64,000 nucleotides of DNA, taken from NCBI GenBank assembly GCA_035048815.1, contig JAUCBN010000016.1, positions 7,308,501-7,372,500 on the forward strand. The letters run 5' to 3'. Every line of letters begins with the position of its first letter. The stretch's first letter is position 1. Position numbers and translations under genes: made by a program. The stretch comes from Abelmoschus esculentus (lineage: Eukaryota; Streptophyta; Magnoliopsida; Malvales; Malvaceae). The notes beneath the pieces were generated by a model that worked only from the letters and a program-made list of their open reading frames with translations, was not told the DNA's origin and did not search any database. This document shows, in pieces, positions 45,947 to 57,119 of the stretch.

Positions 45947-47107
45947 TGACTAATAAGTACTCAACTCACTATCACTTTCTACATTTTTCATGGGCACTTA
46001 TCATCAATTCTATACCTACTTGAGTCAATGCATGTACTTAATGTTATATATTTAGGGATTATGCCATTTAAGATGATATTTGTATAAAAGGATCGGAGCT
46101 GAACAACATATCAAAAGCCCAAGGACAAGGCCACGCGGGAACGAAACCTTCTAGAAGATTAAACTTGGAAATATTTAACCTATGTACATAACTTGTTCCC
46201 CACTCCAAGTTGTACACTAATTAGGAAATGTTTTCCCTAGGCCAAGCCTATATAAGGCATAACCGTCCAAGGGACTAGGGAGAGCCGAATTTTGAGAGAG
46301 TTCACCCTAGGAACAATTCTTCCCATCATGTTCTAATCTTTCTTAGGGTTTAGGTGAAAGTTATTGAGTATTAGTGAAAGGAGATTGTATTTTGTTTCTT
46401 GTTGCAATGCAATAAAATATCAAAGTTTGCTTACTCTTTGTCATTCTTTGTTCTTGCATCCAAGCCCGGAAAGGAAGTTTGTAAGTAATCTATTTGTCTA
46501 GACTCGGGAGAGTTAGACTCATAAAAGGAGTAAGTGCGGTATTCAACTTGATTGGAGGATACTAACTCGGCCTAGGGATAGGTTAGAGTTTCAGCGGCTA
46601 AAAAAAGTGTGGGATTGGTTGTTGGTTACAATTGATTAACGTCGGGAGGTATCATCAAGGATTGACCATCAATAGTGTTTCGACCTAGGGATAAGCGAAT
46701 TCGTCAAAGGACACTTTTCCAAACTTTGGTAAATCTGCCCAAGAGCAAGGGATTGCCATGGTAGATAACACCGTCGCTACAGAAGACAGTAATTTGCAGT
46801 ACTACTGAGGTAGTGCAGTGCAATTGCATTGGACAGAAATAGATCAATCAAATCTACTATACAACATAACTGGATCCTACCCTCTTTCTCAAATTTGATA
46901 TCACCCTATTTAGTTTATTTTATTTAGTTTAATATACACTCAACTTATTTGTATTTTTACTTTTGTTTTATAGAGCAAGAAGATCAAAGGAAGCATATTA
47001 AGTACACCAATTCCTGAGGAGACGATAACTCGATAATATTTATCACTTTATTACATGACGTGTACACTTGCACTCCAATTGCGCATATTCAGCACGCATA
47101 TTCATCA
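45947..47107 (+). mobile_element. Solo LTR in E4 (same family as E2/E3 LTRs)
   Basis: TGACTAATAAGTACTC at the left and GCACGCATATTCATCA at the right, i.e. plus orientation, opposite to E2/E3. Flanking 5-mers ATTGC (45942-45946) and ATTGA (47108-47112) look like a target duplication with one change. A TATATAAGG box is at 46249-46257. 1161 bp. Confidence 0.82.
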
Positions 47108-47112
47108 ATTGA

Positions 47113-47529
47113 TGGCATTAAAAACTTATCTTTAACGATAATGGCATTTCAAGCGTGATAGTAATTGCAAAAGTGTCAAGTGCCCTCCTTTTTCTTGACT
47201 AAGAGAACCGGGGAAGAGAATGGGCTAAAACTCAGCTAAATTAACTGAACATCTAACATATGACGTACTTGACGTTTAATCTCACTCTTTTGAAAGTGAG
47301 GATATCGGTACGGACGAACATTCGCTGGTTTGGATTCCGTTAACAAATGGATAACATGGTTTGTAGGTTGAGATGGTGGAAGCCCACCTAGAAACGTAAA
47401 AACAGACTGATATTCTTGGAGAATATGTTGTATATTAGAGTGATCACCTAGAGCATAATGGGTTGAGTGGTTGCTCATTTGTAAGTTATAAAATGTTGCA
47501 ATGGAGTGTGTATCCTGTAAGCGACGCAA
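47113..47529 (-). pseudogene. E4 reverse transcriptase, N-terminal part
   Basis: Residues HVIHLLTESKPANVRPYRYP and QKSEIKRQVRHMLDVQLI match the start of chromovirus RT; after frameshifts a KDKFLMPS-type stretch is met at the LTR edge. The RT palm with the catalytic aspartates is absent on both sides of the LTR, so about 100 residues are deleted. Confidence 0.78.
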
Positions 47530-47532
47530 ACT

Positions 47533-47973
47533 CTAAATTTGAACGAGCTGAAGACCTAGATCAATGTTGCCTTGACAATGATAAAGGATGTCACGATGAA
47601 TGAATTGCAAGGCCAATTTAGAAAAATCCATAGTCACTGACCCTAAAATTGCTAACCAAGTGACACCCAGAACCATTTCAGTTCCTTCGAGAGGAAGAAC
47701 ATAAAAATCGGTAAGAAGCTTAGAATTTTGAACCCGTAAAGATAAATCATGGACACATCCTTCGGTTTGAAGCTTCTCACCATTGCCCATGAAGACTCGA
47801 AAATTGGGTGTTGCTGTAATGTGGAGACCCAAATGTTTAATAACATTTGATTGAATGAAATTTTGTGTACTTCCCCCATCAATCAGAATTCGGACAACAC
47901 GACCATGAATTTCCCCTATAACACATAGCGTATTTGGCCTATAACAGCCCTCCATAACATTAAATGAGACCAA
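47533..47973 (-). pseudogene. E4 aspartic protease
   Basis: Protease of the Ty3 polyprotein: IHGRVVRILIDGGSTQNFIQ carries the active-site aspartate, although the usual DSGS/DSGA is DGGS here. FYVLPLEGTEMVLGVTWLAI near the C-terminus is typical. It is open over 146 codons and lies between gag and RT in the normal order. Confidence 0.85.
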
Positions 47974-47989
47974 CGAATGCTCGAAAGGA

Positions 47990-48902
47990 AATGATTCAAG
48001 AGCATCAATAATGGGTTATATGTAGAGTCGTTGAGAAACTCAAGTGCATCGCCATCATCGAGCAAAAAAATTGAGTTTCTTTAGAGAGGTGCCAGGGAAT
48101 AAACTTTGCATCATAGTAGAAGCATAAGCCTTTATCTCGACGAGCCTGAACATCACCAGCTGATAGTTTCCTTGGATGAGGGAAATTATGTTTGGTGGAA
48201 GGAATGACTGTGTCAAGAGGAGGTGGTCGGCCAGGTATACCTCGTGGCCCAAGGGAAGAAGGAGATAGAGTGGGCAGAAGATGTGGTAATTTGGTTCTAA
48301 AACCAGTATTTCTGGATGATTTAAGGAGATTTAACCAAGTCTCTTAGAAACGGGATAAGTCCATAACCTCACCCATTGAAGTAACTCGTTCTACCAAAAC
48401 CTCATTTTTGATGTCGAATCAAAGACCCGAGATGAAACACTATGTCAAGAATAACTTTGGTAAATTGTTCGTCCATAAAACCAAATCCTCGAAAAGAGTC
48501 TGGTAATCAGCCACTGTCGTTGTTTGAGTCAGTTTGGTTAGTTTTCTCTTTGCGGATTTGATTTTTGGTGATTGAAAATCGCTTTTGAATAGTCTCTACA
48601 AGATGATTCCAATCGGTAAACTGTCGTTGATGTTGCATCCATCGAAACCATTTGCGAGCAATACCCTTCATGTGAAAGAAAGCAATTGTTACCCGGTGGT
48701 GGTCCTTAATGCCATAAAAATCAAAAATATCCTACGCCGTAGCGATCCACTCCTAAGGATCAGTCCCGTTGAAAAGGGGAAGCTCGAACAAAATTGGTTT
48801 GGGTGAGAAAGAAAACCCATCGATGATATCATCTTTAACCTTTCCTTTACCGTGAAGTGCCCAAGTATCAAAACTAGATGCATCCGGAATCACTTTCGAT
48901 TG
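47990..48902 (-). pseudogene. E4 gag
   Basis: Read on the minus strand with stops: ILFELPLFNGTDP, IATA, IFDFYGIKDHHRVTIAFFHM, KGIARKWFRWMQHQRQFTDW, QKRFSIT. This is the retrotransposon gag domain of Ty3 chromoviruses. The start of gag and the 5' LTR are missing; at about 48902 the sequence changes to a plus-strand copia element. Confidence 0.78.
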
Positions 48903-49441
48903 TGTTTGCTGACCCAAATGGTTTGTGATGTCCTAGCTTCTTGTGTGAATCCGATTTCAGAAGTTGAACATATCACGAGCATTCTCAATGGTTTGCTTAG
49001 AGAATATCAACCTTGGGTAGCTCTTATCATTGTCAGTAAAGATTATCATTTTGTTGATAGTGTGAGGTCAATATTGATGGATGTTGATTATCAACTGGCT
49101 TGTTTGGAAGTCAGCATAAATATAGAATAATGAGTGCTAATATTGCTCAAACACTTGGTGAGCATTGTGGTTCGTTTCAAGGTGGTTATACCTTTAGGGT
49201 TCGTACAAGCCCTCTATTACAGTTAGGTAAGTTTCCTGGACTTAGAAGGTGACGTGTTAAATTTCATTGCCAATTGTGTGACGAATTAGGGTATATGGTC
49301 GAAAGATGTTGGTATAGGTTCGATCAATCATTTTTATGTGTTACTTTTGAATCTACTGGGCAAGGTGCTCCTAACTCGGTGAATGTTAACTTGGGCATCT
49401 TCAATGATTCTCTTTTACTGGAGAATATTGATCCTACCAAT
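48903..49441 (+). pseudogene. E6 copia gag fragment
   Basis: VCDVLASCVNPISEVEHITS and ILNGLLREYQPWVALII match the copia gag (UBN2/Retrotran_gag_2). A degenerate zinc knuckle CQLCDELGYMVERC is at about 49265-49310, with the histidine replaced by Met. The N-terminal half of gag and the 5' LTR are missing. Confidence 0.78.
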
Positions 49442-50870
49442 CCCTAGGTCAATCTGGTTACTTCTGGTGGTTCGTGGATGGTTGATTTAGGTGGAATACA
49501 TTATGAGACACATGAATCTGCTAACATGCTTCATGTCTCTTTATATAATGGTCTAGGTAAATTAGAAGTTGGTAATGGTGTTAAGTTGAGTGTTAAAACT
49601 AGAGGTTTTTCTGTACTTAATACAATTTCTTCGCGAAAAATGATTTTGAAAGAGATGTTGCATGTACCAAATATGACAAAGAACCTTTTTTCTGTTTCAA
49701 AGCTTCCTAGGGATAATGTTGTGTCCTTTGAGTTTCAAGCTCAGAATTTCCTAGTTAGAGATGAAGGTATTGGTGCAATGTTACTTCGAGGTCAAGAATC
49801 TGGTGGCTTGTACAAGTTTTATATTGAAGTTGATCAAGCAATGTCGAATATTGAGGTCAATTTGACTGGTGTAGGTTTCGGTGGTTCTGTGTTGTGACAC
49901 AGGCGAATAGGATATCCTAATCATGATAGCTTGGTTCAAGTTTGTAATAGCATGGATGTAAACCTTGTAAAAATTATTAATAAAGCTTTTTTTACCTATG
50001 CGCGTTGCATGCCAAAATGGGTAAGAGTCATAAGCTGTCATTTACTTCTTCTCAGACTAAGTATTGTGAACATTTTCAATTCATCTATACTAATTTGTGG
50101 GAACCTCACATTGTGTCTAATGACTATAAATATTATATAACATTTGTTGATGCTTGCACAAGACACGCGTAGCTTTATTTGTTACAAGATAAGTCACAGG
50201 CAATAAAAATAGTTCAGGTGTTTAAAAAATGGTTTCTATTTAGCTTGGATGTTTGATCAAAGAGATTCAGAGTGACTGGAGAAGTGCATATAGGAAGATG
50301 TTAAAAAGGCTTGTTGAAGAAGGAATTGCTCATCATATTACATGTTCTCACATCTCAGAACAGAATGGTTTAGTGAAAAAAAAACATCGACATGTAATTG
50401 AGTTGGCCTTGATGCTTTTAACTAAAGCCTCATTGTCTTTGAAATTTAAGGCATATGCTGCTTGCACTGCAGTTTACCTAATTAATAGATTTTCCACTTC
50501 TATTTTTGGGGAAAATCTTTGTTTTAGGTGTTATTCAAAAAGATGTCATATTATGCTTAGATGAAAGTATTTGGGTGTAAGTGTTTCCCACACTTGAGGT
50601 TGTTTCAGCAGTATAAGTTGGACTTCAGATCGCAACCTTGTACTTTTATTGGTTATAATCCACAACATCGTGGATACTATTGTTTGTCACCCAATGGTAA
50701 GATCTTTATTTCACGTTATGTAATATTTGATGAGCTAGTATTTTTATTTGCAAATCAAACAAGAATAGGTCAAGCGCTAGAACTGATAAGTCAAGAGTTA
50801 GTCCCTCATTTCCTACAAAGGGGGGGGCACAAGTTTTTGTTCCAGGAGATGCTTCTCCTCTAGAAGATGC
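49442..50870 (+). pseudogene. E6 copia protease and integrase
   Basis: WMVDLGGIHYETHE is the protease active site, with DSGA changed to DLGG. ILKEMLHVPNMTKNLFSVSK is typical of the pre-integrase part. Integrase: QSDW (second aspartate) at about 50268 and HISEQNGLVKKKHRHVIELA (glutamate) at about 50355-50410, then FGCKCFPHLRLFQQYKLDFR. Several stops and frameshifts are present, so this is not functional. Confidence 0.82.
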
Positions 50871-51420
50871 TCCAAAGCCTGCTGGTGATCCTAAGGTCTT
50901 TTCTAAACTAGAAGGTGCTTTTGAATCTGCTGGTGGACCTGAAGCAAAAGTTACTTCTGAGCCTGTTGGTGGTCCTGAAGTCTTTCCTAAACCAAAAGGT
51001 GTTCTTGAACCTGCTGGTGCTCTTGAAGATATTCCTGAGTCAATAAATAAACACGAGCCATGAGTTTTTTTTCTCATGTTGAGGCTTCTCCTCATTCACC
51101 AGATGAAACTTATGTTAATAAGCAGTCTAAGTCACCTGTTGGTGAGTCTGGTCATCTTGAACAACTTGCACAAGGTCAGTTCCATATTGAAGATGGTGAG
51201 AATAATATTGAGCAAAATACTGATGATAATGTTGTTGAAGGAAGCAATGGTGGGAATATCAGTTTTAGTCCAACTTTAAAAACACATGCCATGGTGACTC
51301 GTTGTCTAAACGATGTATTCAAACTAAAAGTAAAAAGAAGAAACATTTGTTGAGTTTGATGCTCTTTACAATAATGGCACTTGGTCATTGGTGAGGCTAC
51401 CTGAAAAGGTCGTATTCTAG
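50871..51420 (+). pseudogene. E6 copia linker with Gly/Pro/Glu repeats
   Basis: Between integrase and RT the reading frame encodes repeated units of about 15-17 residues built on PAGDPKVFSKLEG / SAGGPEAKVTSEP / PVGGPEVFPKPKG, followed by an acidic Asn/Asp-rich segment. Such low-complexity linkers are common in copia elements. Confidence 0.6.
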
Positions 51421-52761
51421 TTCGGTGAAAATGGATTTTTAAACTAAAACGAAATTCAGATAACACTATTCTAAGACATAAGGCACACTTAGTGAACAAG
51501 GTTTTTTCATAAATTCCTGGTCAAGATTTTCGAGATACATTTATTCCGGTAGTAAAAATCTTCACTCTGAATGTTGTCCTCTCTCTTGTTGTGTCTAAAG
51601 GAAGGCTCTTGAGACAAGTAAACGTGAATAATGCCTTTTTGAATGAAGATTTGTTGGAGGATATTTACATGATTCAACCACCTGGCTTTGAGGAGGTTGC
51701 AACTGATGGTTCGAGGCTTGTTTGCAAGCTACATAAAGAATTGTATGGGCTGAGGCAAACCCCAAAGAATTGGCATGCCAAATTTAAACGGTTCTTGCTA
51801 GTAATAGGGTTTAGAGAAACACGAGCAGATGCGTCCTTATTTGTTTGCAGTAAGGAGGAATTTAAAATCCTGATGTTAGTATATGTGTATAATATTATCA
51901 TCACTAGAGAATCGGATAGTGAAATTGATATGGTAGCTAAGTAGCTGGAAGATTGTTTTGTATTAAAAGATCTTGAAAGTTTAACTTTTTTTCTTGGTAT
52001 ACAAGTTAATCATAATGTAGAGTTCTTGATGCTAAGTCAAAGGAAGTGTGTAATTTAATTGTTGCAACCAACAAACATGTATGGTGTTGTGGGTGTTCCT
52101 ACACCTATGGTAAGCTTGTCTGGGTTGGCAAGGGATGTTACAGTCCTATTTTTGATGCTAAAAAATATCTGAGTCTTTTGGGTGGGTTATTATATGTGTG
52201 ACATACAAGATCAGAGATAGAATTTTGTGTGAATAGGTTGGTCCAATTTATGCATAAACCTCATGATCAACATCTAGCGGTTGTAAAAAAGGTATTGAGG
52301 TACCTAAGTGGAACATTAGATCATGACTTGGTATTTACTACTGCACTGGTTGGAGAGGAACTTCTTATTGAAGCATTTGTTAAAGCAGATTGGGGTGGAA
52401 GTTTTGAGGATCGCAAGTTGATAACAAGATATGAAGTGTACCTAATAGGCAACTTGAAGGGTTGGGACTCGAAGAAGAAGAATATGGTATCTCGGTCGAT
52501 TACAGAAGCTGAGTATAGAAGCATTGTTATTGTTACTACAAAAGTAACCTGGATATACATTTTGTTCACTAGAAGGTTGTTGTATGTCAACTAAGAGTTA
52601 ACTACATTCCAGCTATACATCAATTACTAATGGGATAACTAAGACGTTGTCTAGGACATATTTTCTTCAATTTCGAAAGAAGATTTGTTTGTTTGATAAT
52701 GAAGAACTTCGAGGACCACAGAGCAGGGAGAATGATGAGAGCCTAGAAATTACTGAGTAGT
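51421..52761 (+). pseudogene. E6 copia reverse transcriptase and RNase H
   Basis: RT motifs: QVNVNNAFLNEDLLEDIYM, QPPGFEE, LVCKLHKELYGLRQTPKNWH. The catalytic YVDD reads YVYN, so it is inactive. RNase H: KVLRYLSGTLDHDLVF, KADWGGSFEDRKLITRYEVY, SRSITEAEYRSIV. The element is cut at 52761 by E5; a short continuation may follow at 60293. Confidence 0.85.
52757..52761. other. Target-site duplication of E5, left copy
   Basis: GTAGT; the identical 5-mer is at 60288-60292, directly after the E5 5' LTR. Confidence 0.88.
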
Positions 52762-53593
52762 TGACGTGCATCTTGAAGTCCTATGTTAATTTCAAGGCTT
52801 TCACCTCTTTTGTCAAATTATAATATTTTAGGTTTTCAAACCCACAAGGACTAGATCAGACTCAACTAAGTGCTAATTCTGCACAAAAGAAAATAAAGAA
52901 CACAAATATTTTGGATTGTCACCCAAAAGAAAATAAAGAACACAAATATTCTGCACAAAAGAAAATAAAGAAAATAAAGAAAATAAAGAACACAAATACT
53001 AAATAAACAATTAAATAAATAGAGGAAATTACAATAATAAGAGTAAGCTAGGTTGAAAGCTTTGTAGACGGGAGTCTACTTGCACTTATTATCCATTTAT
53101 TAATGAATTGGGTTGAACTGTCGCCGCGATGGGTCACACTAAGGGTCACCTTGGCTGCCTAGGCGGGGTTATACCTTGTCGAAAACTTAATTTTCCATAG
53201 TTCGACAGAGCATCCTCATATGTATCCTCCTTATCCCTAAGCTCAGAGAACTATTGAAATCTATGTCTTCACGATACCTCCTAGCGTGAATAAAGGATGA
53301 ATAACAGCCAATCACATGCATCCTTTTAGTCACTGAAACCCTTGCGGATTAGTCGATCCCCTTAAGTAAAGACCTTACTCTCTCGTTATGTGAGGTAGTT
53401 TCCGGTTTAAGAAAGAAAACTAACAAATGCATCTGTTTTATGCCAAATAATAGATAAATTCATGAAATTGGTGCTGAGATGCTAGAATATGTAAAATACT
53501 CTAAATTATCTAATTTTGTGCTTAATTCTATCCTTTAATTACAATAATCTATTGGGAAAATGAAATATAAAATTGAACTATAAGCATTCATCA
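52762..53593 (-). mobile_element. E5 3' LTR, with internal deletion
   Basis: TGACGTGCATCTTGAAGTCC at the left edge and ATTCATCA at the right. Compared with the 5' LTR it lacks about 600 bp (between about 53390 and 53400) and has extra AAAGAAAATAAAG units near 52920-53000. Confidence 0.85.
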
Positions 53594-53640
53594 AATAACC
53601 CCAAACGCGAACTATTGCTTGTCCTTAAATCTCTCCAATT
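53594..53640 (-). other. E5 polypurine tract 1
   Basis: AATAACCCCAAACGCGAACT next to the LTR, then ATTGCTTGTCCTTAA; the hairpin seen in E2 and E3 has decayed here. Confidence 0.6.
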
Positions 53641-53698
53641 CTTTTCATTTCTTTCATCCTAATTGTATATAAATATATATTGCTATATACTTATACTG

Positions 53699-53849
53699 CT
53701 AGAGCCAGTTCGGACACCTCAATTGTTTAGCTATTCTTACTAGAGTCAATTTCGGGCACCTTTAGTAAGTGAAAAAAAGACTAAGTCCTAGAGCCAGTGT
53801 TGAGCATCTCTATGGACTAAACTAGAGCCGGTGATAAGCACCTCTAGTT
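53699..53849 (-). repeat. E5 hairpin array, four units
   Basis: Units at 53699-53723 (decayed, 13-nt loop), 53740-53765 (CTAGAG/CTTTAG; extends to ACTAGAG/CTTTAGT), 53788-53813 (CTAGAG/CTCTAT) and 53822-53847 (extends to an 8-bp stem AACTAGAG/CTCTAGTT). Loops are 14 nt in the last three; the loop of unit 2 is almost identical to that of E2. Confidence 0.68.
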
Positions 53850-54183
53850 AAAATCTAAGCCTAAGTACTTATTGCTTTTTAAAGAAAAGAACTTTTAAAA
53901 TCAACTAAGACTGACAGTGTTTATGTAAATTCAGGCTCATAGTCTAATCCTAAGTACTAATCCTAAGAGACATTTCTGAATTCAAGTCTGGTGAATGGTA
54001 CAAACTACAGTGGCGACTGAAGAATATATTACTGTCGAGGCAGTTTCAATTAAATTTTACGGACTTAAAATTTTTTGCATCAAATTGAAATTACTAGAAA
54101 AGAAAGAATTTAAGACACTAATTAGATAATCCAAATATTTCCATACATGGCAGATATTTACACAATACAAAATATGATCAATA

Positions 54184-54221
54184 CTCCCCCAAACTCAAGA
54201 GATGCATTATCCTCAATGCAT
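54184..54221 (-). other. E5 second polypurine-like tract with hairpin
   Basis: ACTCCCCCAAACTC followed by ATGCATT/AATGCAT around ATCCTC (54202-54221). Confidence 0.5.
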
Positions 54222-54516
54222 GTATAGAAAATAAATAACAGACAAAATAGATAAACCGAAAATATTAAAACTAAAAAGAATTAGAAGTGACTACCGCCCT
54301 TAGAATGTAGAGGATCCAAAGGAATCCTTAGAATCGTTGTCTACTCCAATGCATGTATAGAAAATATTATCCTCAATGCATGTATAGAAAATAAATAACA
54401 GACAAAATAGATAGACCGAAAATATTAAAACAAAAAAGAATTAGAAGTGACTACCGCCCTTAGAATGTAGAGGATCCAAAGGAATCCTTAGAATTATTGT
54501 CTACTCCAATGGACTA
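54205..54516. repeat. 160-bp tandem duplication in E5
   Basis: TGTATAGAAAATAAATAACA starts at 54221 and again at 54381; the copies are nearly identical and both end in GTCTACTCCAATG. The second copy is inserted at the hairpin next to the polypurine tract. Confidence 0.9.
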
Positions 54517-54574
54517 GAGACCTCTGGTGTGGCAGCTCATTGTGTGGAGTCCACCCTCATTGCTGCTGAGTTGG

Positions 54575-55720
54575 CTAAAAATGATTTTGCTGTAGCATCG
54601 ATAGTGGTTGCAGCAGGGGATAGTGGCACAGTGATAGAGGCACTGGTTGATTTAGCTGGGCAGCAGGAGTTTGTTGGCTCATGGAAAGGTTGACTATAAA
54701 CTCGGGAAAAACAGTCGAATTTGTTGGGAATTCATCATGGATGGTGACGATGAAGGCGCTATTGAATTCCCGGACATAAGTCATAAAGGTGAGCTGTCAT
54801 CTCTCAGTTCGTTGCAGAATTTCTAGAAAACCTTCTGGTGTTGGAGCAGTATCCTCTGCTGTCTCGGTTGCTTGTCGGTTGTGCTGCCTTAGCAGTTGGA
54901 GGGATGTATGCTTATGGAACAGCTTCTTCCATTTGCATTCTTTTGATGTAAACATCCTTGGTCCAACCCTTTCTCACCGGGATGTAGAGATTCAAGGGTA
55001 GTTGCGACACACATTCTAAAAGGTCAAAAGATGTAATTAGGCCTGGAAAATAAAGCGTACATCTTTCCTTGTTGGCGCATTCGAAGATCTGCTCACTGGT
55101 TATTTTGCATGCATCGATGTGGCGATTGTGAATGATTGAGTGAATGAGCGTCATTCGCGACCGATCTATTGTCTGGTTATGTGAGTTTGGCAGTAGATTT
55201 CTCTTTATAAAGGTGTTCCAAAACTTGCCTTCCGATCTCAGATCACGGCGGCTGACAAATCATCTATGTTTTCCTGTGTTCCATTCTACTCTAGACATGC
55301 AGAGTTCTGCCTTTATTGCTTCATAATCGACTGCGGTCAGGGCAATAGCGAACTTGATGTGTTCGTCATTTTCTATGTACAGGCCAAAGTGGCATTGATT
55401 GTGATATCTGCCACTTGAATAGCCTGTACTCTAAGATGGGTGTGTGGGTTGTTCGACATCGGTCAGTAAGTATAAAATTCACAAACCTATGTGATGTTCG
55501 CTGGTGTTGGTTGCTGGGAAAACTTCTGCCACCGTTGGAACGTGATTTTTGATAAGATGAAGGCTTCGATGCTGAGATCATCTTCCTCTATGTAGTGGAA
55601 GCCTTACTCCTCCCAGATTTGCCTATTCTGGAAATTGTGTTGATGTTCTTGTTCAACTATTTCTGACACAAATCGGTGGTACTTTGGTGCTCTAGCAGGG
55701 TTTTGTTTTTGATTCGCCAT
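54575..55720 (-). pseudogene. E5 ORF3, 'putative plant transposon protein' type
   Basis: Starts at ATG 55718-55720 with MANQKQNPARAPKYHRFVSE and aligns with E3 ORF3: EIVEQEHQHNFQNRQIWEE against the E3 segment AIVEDHFNMSLIARQL, and LIHSIIHNRHIDACKITSEQ, CTLYFPGLITSFDLLE against the E3 part ending YFPCLITGICN. It has many stops and frameshifts. The C-terminal part is Gln/Pro/Ser-rich. The same location and order as in E3 show that ORF3 is an old part of this element group. Confidence 0.65.
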
Positions 55721-56199
55721 TATAATTTTTGTTTGTGGAGAATAAGAGAAGAAAATTACAGAGAGTAACAATAAAATGAAAAGAAGAGTAAAGGAGAGTT
55801 ATCGTTGCCCGTGTTTTTATAGGCGAAGAACGGGACAACGTTTGAGGGAGCGGGACAACGTTTGAGGGAGCAGGGGCTTGATTATTGGTCTTGGTGTACA
55901 AGAGATGTAACTTCTAGTTGGCCACCATTAACAACGGAATTGACGTGACTTTTGAATCTAGGCGACATAATTTTTGCCCGAAATTTTTCCACCTCTTAGA
56001 TTGGACCGCTAATTAGATTTACATTTATTCCTCTTTAATGGATCTAAATAAATGAAAAACAACATTAATAAAAACTGTGGAAATATTGAAAATTCTAAAA
56101 ACTAAATTTGCAAAAATTGAATTCTAATTCCCAAAACATAAAAATGTAAATCTAATTCCTAAAATATAAACTTAAATCGGAAGTAAGGATAAACTTAGG

Positions 56200-57029
56200 T
56201 TATTGGAGGAGTGAAATTGATTGCATCTCCAAAAATAACCATCTTCCCCTTTTTGAATAGAGGAGAAGTTGTTGTTTCAGTTGTTGTCTTCTCGTCAGGT
56301 GGTTTCTTTCTCGTACATTTCTGATTAGGGGTACACTGCTTCGGCAATGGTTGCCTTGGCGGGTATTGTTCAGGTAGTCTGTTTCCACGTCGAAGTTAAA
56401 CTCAGATTTTACTTCGATTTGTTGACATTCATCTAGTTCTTCTAGATGCCTTAGAGCTTTGAATACATTGATCTTCACTTGTTGGTCATTGACCCTTATG
56501 ACCAATTCTTCTTTTTCACAATCGATCAATTTTCTGCCTTTGTCTAGGAATGACCTTCCCAATATAATTGAAGCATTTTCATCTACTTCACAATCTAAAA
56601 TTAAGAATTCAGCAAGAAATATAAATTTATACATTCTTACCAGGATATCTTCTATTTTTCCTTTGGGTTGCACATAAGAGCGGTCTGCCAGTTGCAGCAT
56701 CACCGTGGTTAGTTTTGCCTGTCGTATACCTAAATTTTGGAATACTGACTTAAGTATTAGATTAATGTTGGCTCCTAAGTCACACAATGCTTTGCCCATT
56801 TATTGATCTCCGATAGAGCATAGTATGATGAAGCACCAGTATATTTTCTTTTTGTTATGGCTTTGTTGTGCAGCATTGCCACACACCCTTCAGTTGCGGC
56901 AACAATTTCAAATTCCCCAATTTTTGTTCTCTTGGATATGATGTCTTTGAGGAACTTGGCATAATTAGGTATTTGTTTTACCGTCTTCACTAAAGGTATA
57001 TTAATGTGTACTTGTTTAAGGATGTCCAA
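56200..57029 (-). pseudogene. E5 protease with terminal pol peptide
   Basis: Protease: GKALCDLGANINLILKSVFQ (active-site DLGA kept), YVQPKGKIEDILVRMYKFIF, ASIILGRSFLDKGRKLIDCE. After the protease and one frameshift the reading ends KKGKMVIFGDAINFTPP, which is the last peptide of pol as in E2 and E3. The join lies at about 56250-56400 and carries palindromes CTTCGGCAA and CCTTGGCGG. A stop near 56800 separates the upstream part (56775-57029). Confidence 0.82.
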
Positions 57030-57119
57030 GAATTTCCTAAACTAGTACTCCTGGTTTTGTTGTTTTAACCTTTGTGGGAATGGTGGTGGTAAACATAGAT
57101 CTTCAATCTTTTCAGAACA

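Noticed and set aside
50706..51095. Minus-strand frame of 129 codons rich in Gly/Pro/Ser
   Set aside because: Shadow of the repeated Gly/Pro/Glu linker of the copia polyprotein on the plus strand.
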